Below, piece after piece: positions 23,831-30,616 of a DNA stretch of 42,303 bases. The notes under the pieces were generated by a model. It was not told the DNA's origin. It did not search any database and saw only the letters and a program-made list of their open reading frames with translations. Source of the stretch: Sphaerochaetaceae bacterium. Its GTDB lineage: Bacteria; Spirochaetota; Spirochaetia; Sphaerochaetales; Sphaerochaetaceae. The first letter of the stretch is position 1. The number at the start of each line of letters is the position of its first letter. Both the position numbers and the translations under genes were made by a program. Where the stretch lies: assembly GCA_016302165.1 (NCBI GenBank), contig JAEDOD010000005.1:1-42303 (forward strand), given 5' to 3'.

Positions 23831-25339
23831 CTATTTCTCAACATATGCATTCCAGAAGTGGAAGCCATCGGAGACAATCACATCCTTCAGCTTTACACTC
23901 TTAGCGTAGCTTGTGGTGTAATGGCCAGGAATATAGGCTGGAATGTAAGCCCACATGGCCTTTTCAGCTTCCTTCCATCTTTCCTGGGCCTCTTCCGTGT
24001 CCCTGGCATCATCCAAAGCCAAAAAGAGCTGATAAGCTTCGCTCTCCTCCTCTGTCCAGCCTGGGTAAGTGGGTGAAAGGAAGGATTTCATCTGAGGGAG
24101 AGGAACCTTGGAGAAAGCTGATATGAAGATATCCCAGCCCTTCTCATCTGTCCTCATCTCCATCATTCCAGCCCAGTCTGTCACAATTGTCTCCACACTG
24201 AAGCCCACCTTCTCCAGTTCGCTTTCTGCAGCGTATGCTATCTTCTCCATATTGGAAAGGTTGGAGGTCAGGATCCTTACTGTCTCCCCACTGTAGAGAG
24301 AGGAGGAAAGAAGCGCTTCCGCTTTATTCCTATCCAAGCCATAGTAGGGATTCTCCTCTCCAGTAAGCCACTCTGTCATCTCCTTTTCCATGTAATCCGG
24401 GTGGAGAGAGTACCCATAGTCTCCATAGCAGGACTTCATCAGCTCATCCGGATCCAGGGCCAGGGATACAGCTTGTCTGACCGTCCGGTCACTCATTACC
24501 CCTTCCTTTTTATTGAAGACCAGGGCAATGAGCCCAGACTCCTCACCCTCCACTATCTCCAATGAGGAGTCATCCTCCACAGTGGCCCTATGGTCACTCA
24601 TCAGGTCATTGATGAAATCATATTCCCCGCTTTTAAGGCCCAATAGTCTAGTGGTACTGTCAGGAACGAAAAGGAACTCCAGATTTGGAGTCACAGCCTT
24701 CTTCTCTCCCCAGACTCCACTGTTTCCCAAGCCGTAGGAGGAATAGGAAGGGAAGGCGGAAAGAAGGATCCTATGGCCGCTGGACCATTCTTCCAAAGTA
24801 TAGGGACCAGTACCAGGAGCTCTGTAGAGGAGGGAATTCTCTTCCTCAGCTTCCTTTGGCACTATGATTGCAGCCTGGGGAGAGGAAGCCACCAGGAAGG
24901 GAAGAAACGTAAGATTGTTCTCACCCTTTATATATACCAGGTCTCCATCTGACAGAAATCTTTCATCCCCCACCATTTCTCCGGCCTTTCCATACTTTTC
25001 AAGCCACCGGTTCATGGAGAAGGCTACGTCCTCCCCATCCATCTCTGTTCCATCGTGGAAAAGTACGCCCTTCCTTATCCTGAATTCCAGTTCCTTCCCG
25101 TCTTCCGACAGTCTCCATTCTTCAGCCAGCTCAGGCCTGATATTACCCTCTTCATCCAGCACAAGAAGCTTTTCATATACGTTTCCAAGGAAAATCAGCC
25201 TCCCTGAAAGGGAAGTGTTTACCATGATATCTGTAGTTACAGGCTCCTGAGAGAGAGCGATACGGATTGTGTCAGAACCCTCCTTCTTACAGGAGACTAG
25301 AGAGAGAAGAAGGCATAGAAGAAACAGAAGAAGACGCAT
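23831..25339 (-). CDS. Peptide/nickel-type ABC solute-binding lipoprotein
   Basis: This 502-residue family-5 binding protein has a lipoprotein signal with lipobox L-S-L-V-S-C (C17) and then a charged start. It shows the N-V-Y-E-K-L-L-V-L-D region and R-P-E-L-A-E-E-W...L-E-F-R-I-R-K-G-V-L-F-H-D-G-T, both classical for DppA/OppA/NikA proteins. It captures oligopeptides, or in some members metals or sugars, outside the membrane for the two permeases downstream. The ATG at 25339 has a poor ribosome site. The gene is divergent from the hydrogenase fusion, sharing a 192-base promoter region. Confidence 0.92.
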   Translation of the reverse strand: MRLLLFLLCLLLSLVSCKKEGSDTIRIALSQEPVTTDIMVNTSLSGRLIFLGNVYEKLLVLDEEGNIRPELAEEWRLSEDGKELEFRIRKGVLFHDGTEMDGEDVAFSMNRWLEKYGKAGEMVGDERFLSDGDLVYIKGENNLTFLPFLVASSPQAAIIVPKEAEEENSLLYRAPGTGPYTLEEWSSGHRILLSAFPSYSSYGLGNSGVWGEKKAVTPNLEFLFVPDSTTRLLGLKSGEYDFINDLMSDHRATVEDDSSLEIVEGEESGLIALVFNKKEGVMSDRTVRQAVSLALDPDELMKSCYGDYGYSLHPDYMEKEMTEWLTGEENPYYGLDRNKAEALLSSSLYSGETVRILTSNLSNMEKIAYAAESELEKVGFSVETIVTDWAGMMEMRTDEKGWDIFISAFSKVPLPQMKSFLSPTYPGWTEEESEAYQLFLALDDARDTEEAQERWKEAEKAMWAYIPAYIPGHYTTSYAKSVKLKDVIVSDGFHFWNAYVEK

Positions 25340-25531
25340 GGTTCCATTCTAGCCCAATAGAACAATTACTACAAAGCCCTTCTGGAAGGAAAAGGAGGGG
25401 CAGAAAGTAGGCCCATAGAACACAGAAGGCTAATCTTTTAAAAAGCAGGAACAATACCCACAAACGACATATTTGCCTATTCACTCATTGGGAAAATGGA
25501 TTTATAAATAGGGGAGAAAAAGGATAATATC

Positions 25532-27562
25532 ATGGAACACCTTCCACTTTCAGTAAGAGTTCCTATCGAACTGGACAACCCCAGCATCATGAGGGACGAA
25601 GAGAAATGCATCAAGTGCGGAATGTGCAAGAATGTCTGCACAGAAAAGATTGGAGTACACGGAACATATAGCTTTGAAGATACTGGAAACAAGGCAATAT
25701 GCATCAACTGCGGTCAATGCGCAAATGTGTGCCCCACAGGAAGCATTACAGAGAAATACGAATACCAGAATGTAAGAAGAGCCATCAAGGAAAAGAGAGG
25801 AACTGTAATAGTAAGCACCTCCCCTTCCGTAAGAGTTGCAATCGGAGAAGAGTTCGGACTGCCTCCAGGAACCTTCACTCAAGGCAAGATGGTGGCGCTT
25901 TTGAAGAAACTAGGCGTAGACTATGTGCTGGACACCAATTTCTCTGCCGACCTTACAATCTGCGAAGAAGCCAGCGAGCTTCTGGACAGAATACAGAACG
26001 GAGGTATTCTCCCCCAGTTCACCTCCTGCTGTCCGGCATGGGTCAAGTATGTGGAGACATATATGCCTGAGATGATTCCAAATCTTTCTTCTGCAAAAAG
26101 TCCAATTGGAATGCAGGGACCCACAATCAAGACATATTTCGCCTCCAGAATGGGCCTGGATCCAGAGAAGATCATCAACGTGGCCTTGACTCCATGTACA
26201 GCAAAGAAGATGGAAATAAGAAGAAGCGAGATGAATGCCGCAGGCAAATATCTTGGAAAGCCGGATATGCGTGACATGGACAGCGTCATAACCACAAGGG
26301 AACTTGCCCTCTGGGCAAAGGAAGAGGGAATAGACTTCAACGCTCTCCCTGATATGCCCTTCGACTCTCCTTTGGGAGAAGCCTCTGGCGCAGGTGTCAT
26401 ATTCGGAAACACTGGCGGCGTCATGGAAGCAGCCCTTAGGACCGCCATCTTCTATCTTACAGGAAAGAATCCTGAGAATGTGGAACTCAAGGAAGTAAGA
26501 GGCTACGAAGGAATAAGAGAGAAGGAAATAAAAGTTGGAGATACCACTCTCCGTGTCGCTGTCATATATGGAACAGCCAATGCCAAGAGATTCGTGGAAG
26601 ACATGAAAAAGAGCGGTAAGGTCTATCATGCTGTGGAAGTCATGACCTGTCCGGGAGGCTGCATCGGCGGAGGAGGCCAGCCAAAGGATTTCTCAAAGGA
26701 TCCTGATGAAGTGAGAAAGGCCAGAATTTCCTCCATCTACAGCCGTGACGGGGAGATGAAACAGCGTCTAAGTCATGAGAACAAGGAAATCGTGGAACTA
26801 TATAGCGCCTTCTACGGTAAACCTCTTTCTCCTCTGGCAGAAAGAATGCTCCATACAGCATATATGGACAGAAGCGGAGACTTAAAACAAGGAGATAAAA
26901 AAATGGCCAAATGGAAATGTAAGGTCTGTGGCTATGTCTATGAAGGCGATGAGCTTCCAGAAGACTTCACCTGCCCTGTGTGCAGGCAGCCAGCCTCTGC
27001 CTTTGAAAAGGTTGAGGAAAAGAAAGATGGCGGCAATCTCTATGCCGGAACAAAAACAGAAAAGAATCTTCTTGAAGCATTCGCCGGCGAAAGCCAGGCA
27101 AGAAACAAGTATACCTTCTTTGCAAAAGTAGCAGAACGGGAGGGATATGAGGAACTTGCAGAGATCTTTTTAAAGACAGCCAGGAACGAGCAGGAACATG
27201 CAAGAATCTGGTTTGAAGCCCTGGGTCACATCAACTCTTCAGCTGAAAACCTTCTGGCAGCTGCTGAAGGTGAAAACTACGAGTGGACCGATATGTATGC
27301 AAGAATGGCAAGGGAAGCAGACGAAGAAGGTTTTCACGAAATTGCAGAAACATTCCGCAAGGTGGGCGAAATCGAGAAAAGGCACGAGGAGAGATATAGA
27401 AGACTCCTCAGTGATGTAAAGATGAAGAGCGTCTTCGAAAAGAGCTCCGTTACAGTTTGGGAATGCAGAGTCTGCGGTCACATTGTAGTGGGCACAAAGG
27501 CTCCTGAAGTCTGCCCTGTATGTAAATATAGCCAAGCCTATTTTGAAGTGCACAAAGGCTGA
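25532..27562 (+). CDS. [FeFe] hydrogenase fused to rubredoxin-rubrerythrin-rubredoxin
   Basis: One 676-residue frame encodes several redox modules. Residues 26-67 hold two 4Fe-4S ferredoxin motifs (C26/29/32/36 and C57/60/63/67). Residues about 90-445 are the H-cluster domain, with T-S-C-C-P-A-W (164-170), T-P-C-T-A-K-K (220-226) and V-M-T-C-P-G-G-C-I-G-G-G-G-Q-P (370-384). Residues 463-484 form a rubredoxin (C463/466/481/484). Residues about 510-630 form a rubrerythrin four-helix diiron domain (E520, E553, H556, and E614/H618 region). A second rubredoxin closes the protein (C645/648/661/664). Hydrogenase makes or oxidises H2 using ferredoxin-level electrons; rubrerythrin reduces H2O2. The fusion suggests H2- or ferredoxin-driven peroxide removal, which is inference. 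The ATG at 25532 has AAAGG about 8 bases upstream. An internal start exists at 26903. Confidence 0.92.
   Translation: MEHLPLSVRVPIELDNPSIMRDEEKCIKCGMCKNVCTEKIGVHGTYSFEDTGNKAICINCGQCANVCPTGSITEKYEYQNVRRAIKEKRGTVIVSTSPSVRVAIGEEFGLPPGTFTQGKMVALLKKLGVDYVLDTNFSADLTICEEASELLDRIQNGGILPQFTSCCPAWVKYVETYMPEMIPNLSSAKSPIGMQGPTIKTYFASRMGLDPEKIINVALTPCTAKKMEIRRSEMNAAGKYLGKPDMRDMDSVITTRELALWAKEEGIDFNALPDMPFDSPLGEASGAGVIFGNTGGVMEAALRTAIFYLTGKNPENVELKEVRGYEGIREKEIKVGDTTLRVAVIYGTANAKRFVEDMKKSGKVYHAVEVMTCPGGCIGGGGQPKDFSKDPDEVRKARISSIYSRDGEMKQRLSHENKEIVELYSAFYGKPLSPLAERMLHTAYMDRSGDLKQGDKKMAKWKCKVCGYVYEGDELPEDFTCPVCRQPASAFEKVEEKKDGGNLYAGTKTEKNLLEAFAGESQARNKYTFFAKVAEREGYEELAEIFLKTARNEQEHARIWFEALGHINSSAENLLAAAEGENYEWTDMYARMAREADEEGFHEIAETFRKVGEIEKRHEERYRRLLSDVKMKSVFEKSSVTVWECRVCGHIVVGTKAPEVCPVCKYSQAYFEVHKG
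26889..26905 (+). promoter_or_regulatory. Internal ribosome site and ATG for the rubrerythrin part
   Basis: AAGGAG (26889-26894) stands 8 bases before an in-frame ATG (26903). From there a complete 219-residue rubrerythrin with two rubredoxin ends would be made. The codon at 26882-26884 is TTA, one base from the stop TAA. This looks like a former gene boundary, so a separate rubrerythrin may still be translated. Confidence 0.6.
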
Positions 27563-27573
27563 TTACTTCTTTT

Positions 27574-27598
27574 GCGGTCTCCCTTGTCAGGAGGCCGC
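27574..27598 (+). terminator. Hairpin after the hydrogenase fusion
   Basis: GCGGTCTCC (27574-27582) pairs with GGAGGCCGC (27590-27598) with one G-T pair and a 7-base loop. It is followed by a modest T-containing stretch. It lies 12 bases past the stop codon. Confidence 0.7.
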
Positions 27599-27760
27599 TA
27601 ATTCTTGCAGCCTTTATCTCTATAGAAATGTTCCCTGTGTTTCCACCTGGGAATTCCCTCCACTTCAATTCATAGAATTCTGACAGAAACCAGCCATATT
27701 ACAGAAATACTACAGTATCCTTAATATTAATTACTTTAATTACAACACTTTATTATTTAA

Positions 27761-27824
27761 CTTCAAAACCTTTTTGAACTATTACTTCAATACTACTTCA
27801 ATATTACTTCAATTACTTCAAAAC
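27761..27824 (+). repeat. 64-bp direct repeat, copy A
   Basis: Matches copy B (29306-29369) at 60 of 64 positions, with a 40-base uninterrupted identical run. It starts with a palindrome (27762-27778, TTCAAAA-CCT-TTTTGAA). About three tandem 11-bp units of the form ATTACTTCAAT follow from 27781. Its right end contains the stop codon and last codon of the AlbA_2-type gene. Confidence 0.9.
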
Positions 27825-29275
27825 ACTTTGACATTGGTCCTGTCTGACATAAATGTCTTAGGCCTCGAAGAGGTCTCAATAAGCAGACCCTCGGAAACAA
27901 GAGGTGAAAGAATACGTTTCGAGAGATATGTCGATACAGATACCCCCAGATAGTCTGCAATCTCTTTGATGCTATGACGATTATAGAAGCAATACCCTAG
28001 TATTCTCTGCTCATTCTCATCCAACAGTCTCTTGTCGGTCCTTACTTTAGGAACAATATCACCCTTATCCAGCACACCTTCCTTATGGAGAAGATTGGGA
28101 AGAGTAATGGTAAAACTGTTGGCATCACTGTCAATAAAAGGCTTATGATCCTCATCTTGAGCGGCATAATCATCTGCAATTTTTCCAAAACCGGTACCAA
28201 GCCCCTGCACCAGGCCTAAGACCATAAGAATATCTGCAATGATCTTGTTTCTGTGCCTAGGTTTAATTTGTGATATCTCTTTATCCTTATCCAATGATGC
28301 TATTCCCGGAAGAGATCCTGGAGATGTAACTTCCAATCTATCCGGGAACAAGCTTACCTGTATCTGTGTTCCATCCATCCAATAGTTTCTATGAGCGAAG
28401 GCATTTGCAATGGCCTCAAGGACCGATCTCTCGGGATAGCTGTAGAGAATCTTTTCTCCGTCATTCGTTTTCTGGAGACCAGATGGAGATAATCCCATTA
28501 CACATTCCTTTGCATCAAGAATCATCCTATGAATGGGACCTTTCATTCTCTTTACAAATACAAGGCTGTCACTTCCTTTGTCGAAGCCTGGATATTTCAC
28601 TATGCTGATTGAAGTCAGGTCACTCTTTGTATCGTCCCGGAAGAGAAGCGCCCCCCTCCTTAAAAAACCCTTTCCGTCCACAAAACCTTTCAGAAGAAGA
28701 GTATTCAGGGATAATTTCTCTCCCCTGTTCTCAAAATAGAGCTTTTCCATATCCACAAAGTCTTCCTCCCTGAATTCAACGCTTGTGGGTATCTGGTCAA
28801 AACTCACATCCTCACTACTCATTACAAGTTGTCTGATTTCCTCTGACGATGCCACATTGGTTTCCCCGAACCTTCTGACAAATGTGAAGTGGGCACCTCT
28901 ATCGGAAACGAAGACGGGAAGCAGTGGAGAGTGGCTCACAACTACTTCAAGAAGAATATTGTGGCCTTTCCATGGCATCATATGTTTTTTTACTTCCGGA
29001 TAAATAACCGGATCAAATCTATTCCGTATTTCCTGATGAAGCAGAAGAACTTGCCTATCTGCCTCATTTGCATCGAGAGCGACTATTTTGTGGGATTTAT
29101 TTTCGACTCCAATAAACAGTCTTCCCCCTTCCCCATTGGCAAAGGCAGCAATGGTCTTCAACCAATCCATTTCAAGGCTGTTTCCTTTGTCATCCTTTCC
29201 CTTGGATAGAATCCCTTTGAATTCAACCTCTTTATCTTCCATGTAGATCCCAGGAAACAATTCATCAATAGTCAT
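27818..29275 (-). CDS. AlbA_2 / divergent AAA-4 ATP-binding regulator-like protein
   Basis: This 485-residue protein has an N-terminal AlbA_2 (Schlafen-like) domain, with E-V-E-F-K-G and I-A-A-F-A-N-G-E-G-G-R-L-F-I-G-V (about 16-57). A C-terminal HATPase_c_4-like region carries V-L-E-A-I-A-N-A-F-A-H-R-N-Y (about 284-297), and a winged-helix segment (about 420-475, I-K-E-I-A-D-Y-L-G-V-S) completes it. The family is usually annotated as putative transcriptional regulators or ATP-binding proteins of unknown action, often in accessory DNA. The ATG at 29275 has AGGAG 6 bases upstream. The gene is framed by two 64-bp direct repeats, one just before its start and one covering its stop. It could bind these repeats itself. 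Confidence 0.85.
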   Translation of the reverse strand: MTIDELFPGIYMEDKEVEFKGILSKGKDDKGNSLEMDWLKTIAAFANGEGGRLFIGVENKSHKIVALDANEADRQVLLLHQEIRNRFDPVIYPEVKKHMMPWKGHNILLEVVVSHSPLLPVFVSDRGAHFTFVRRFGETNVASSEEIRQLVMSSEDVSFDQIPTSVEFREEDFVDMEKLYFENRGEKLSLNTLLLKGFVDGKGFLRRGALLFRDDTKSDLTSISIVKYPGFDKGSDSLVFVKRMKGPIHRMILDAKECVMGLSPSGLQKTNDGEKILYSYPERSVLEAIANAFAHRNYWMDGTQIQVSLFPDRLEVTSPGSLPGIASLDKDKEISQIKPRHRNKIIADILMVLGLVQGLGTGFGKIADDYAAQDEDHKPFIDSDANSFTITLPNLLHKEGVLDKGDIVPKVRTDKRLLDENEQRILGYCFYNRHSIKEIADYLGVSVSTYLSKRILSPLVSEGLLIETSSRPKTFMSDRTNVKVF

Positions 29276-29305
29276 CTTATGCTCCTATAAGCACATATTA
29301 GCATA

Positions 29306-29369
29306 CTTCAAAATCATTTTGAACTATTACTTCAATACTACTTCAATATTACTTCATTTAGTTCAAAAC
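29306..29369 (+). repeat. 64-bp direct repeat, copy B
   Basis: This is the second copy, 30 bases upstream of the AlbA_2-type gene start. It opens with an 8-1-8 perfect palindrome (29307-29323), contains the same 11-bp tandem units, and runs into another perfect 8-3-8 palindrome GTTCAAAA...TTTTGAAC (29361-29379). It lies where an operator for the gene would be expected. Confidence 0.9.
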
Positions 29370-29379
29370 TATTTTGAAC

Positions 29380-29565
29380 TGTCATTTCGGGATTTACTGA
29401 CGTTTCTCCATAGTCCTTTCCCAGGCTTTCATTTGTCCGTCTGACGGGGATAAAATTGCTTCTTATCCTCACTCTTCCAGGCTCCTCACAAAGCCCCAGA
29501 GCACAGCTTTATTATTTCTGGGGCCCTACCTTTTACTGATACTTTCCTTTCGACCTTTGACCACA
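29380..29565. other. Intergenic segment without a gene
   Basis: No coding region was seen between repeat B and the next terminator. A hairpin CCCCAGA...TCTGGGG (about 29494-29523, ~16-base loop) is the only clear structure. It could end transcripts entering from either side. Confidence 0.4.
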
Positions 29566-29614
29566 AAAAAAAGAAAACCCCTACAGTCAGATCCTTTCTC
29601 TGACCATCGGGGTC
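29566..29614 (-). terminator. Terminator of the SDR gene
   Basis: ACCCC...GTCAGA pairs with TCTGAC...GGGGT (29578-29614). In the minus direction it is followed by a long T-rich run (29566-29577). It lies 65 bases past the SDR stop. Confidence 0.85.
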
Positions 29615-29678
29615 AATTCAGCCCTGGGGCTGTCTGATATCTTCAAAGCTTCACACTTCTTTCGGGCACTATCCGGTC

Positions 29679-30482
29679 TTACTTAGGCTGCTTTCCGATA
29701 TAGGCAAGGATTCCGCCATCCACGTAGAGAATGTGGCCATTGACGAAGTTTGATGCATCGGAAGCAAGGAATACAGCAGGTCCCTGAAGGTCCTCTGGAG
29801 TACCCCATCTTTCAGCAGGAGTCTTGGCGATGATGAAGGAATCGAAAGGATGCCTTGAACCGTCGCTCTGTCTCTCCCTGAGAGGTGCTGTCTGAGGAGT
29901 TGCAATATAACCAGGTCCGATACCGTTACACTGGATGTTATATGCACCATATTCTGAAGCGATGTTCTTTGTAAGCATCTTCAGGCCACCCTTTGCAGAA
30001 GCGTAGGCGCTTACGGTCTCTCTTCCGAGCTCGCTCATCATTGAGCAGATATTGATGATCTTTCCGCCACCCTGCTTAATCATCTGTGGGATTACAGCCT
30101 TAGAGCAGATGAAAGGTGCATTAAGGTCCAGGTCCACTACAGCCCTGAAATCCTCTGCGCTCATCTCTGTCATAGGAATTCTCTTGATACATCCTGCATT
30201 GTTCACAAGAATATCCAGTCTTCCGTGCTTCTCGATTATTTCAGAGGCAAGCTTCTGTACGGCACTTTCGTCTGTAACGTCACACACATAGCCTTCCACA
30301 TCGTCCATACCACACTTTCTGTATTCCTCAAGGCCCTTGTCGACGCTTTCCTGGCGGGAAGTGTTGAAGATGACCTTTGCTCCTGCGTCATGATATGCCT
30401 TGACGATTGCCATTCCAATTCCATAGCTGGCTCCAGTCACCCAAGCAACCTTGCCTTCAAGAGAGAAAGACTTCATGTCCAT
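29679..30482 (-). CDS. Short-chain dehydrogenase, gluconate 5-dehydrogenase/KduD-like
   Basis: This 267-residue NAD(P)-dependent oxidoreductase has T-G-A-S-Y-G-I-G (16-23) for cofactor binding, N-N-A-G (94-97), S147-region and Y160-x-x-x-K164 catalytic residues. A G-P-G-Y-I-A-T-P-Q-T-A-P-L-R-E stretch is typical of enzymes annotated gluconate 5-dehydrogenase or 2-dehydro-3-deoxy-gluconate 5-dehydrogenase in uronate-degrading bacteria. It would interconvert keto-sugar acids in pectin or glycosaminoglycan breakdown. AGGAGG lies 7 bases before ATG 30482. It sits downstream of the GH63-like gene on the same strand, separated by a hairpin and a possible regulator site, and fits the GH28 enzyme elsewhere in the window. 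Confidence 0.88.
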   Translation of the reverse strand: MDMKSFSLEGKVAWVTGASYGIGMAIVKAYHDAGAKVIFNTSRQESVDKGLEEYRKCGMDDVEGYVCDVTDESAVQKLASEIIEKHGRLDILVNNAGCIKRIPMTEMSAEDFRAVVDLDLNAPFICSKAVIPQMIKQGGGKIINICSMMSELGRETVSAYASAKGGLKMLTKNIASEYGAYNIQCNGIGPGYIATPQTAPLRERQSDGSRHPFDSFIIAKTPAERWGTPEDLQGPAVFLASDASNFVNGHILYVDGGILAYIGKQPK

Positions 30483-30591
30483 GTTATTTCCTCCTGGATG
30501 TTTTTCATCCTCAAATACTAATATAACTATAGAGATAAAAGTGTTTCTGCCACCTTTTTGTCAGAAAGAGAAATTTGTCCAAACAATGTCA

Positions 30592-30612
30592 GAAGGGGCC
30601 CGAAGCCCCTTC
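30592..30612 (-). terminator. Hairpin after the GH63-like gene
   Basis: A perfect 8-bp stem GAAGGGGC/GCCCCTTC (30592-30599 with 30605-30612) closes a five-base loop, 5 bases past the stop codon. In the minus direction there is only a weak T-content after it, so readthrough into the SDR gene is possible. Confidence 0.6.
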
Positions 30613-30616
30613 AAGA

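Noticed and set aside
25709..26629. Leftward open frames within the hydrogenase gene
   Set aside because: They are antisense shadows of a strongly conserved gene; no ribosome site or domain was seen.
27781..27813. CRISPR-like array in the 11-bp repeats
   Set aside because: The units are directly adjacent, too short and without spacers, and no cas genes are present.
27818..29275. Insertion sequence
   Set aside because: The flanking repeats are direct, not inverted, and the encoded protein is not a transposase, so I list it as a repeat-bracketed gene instead.
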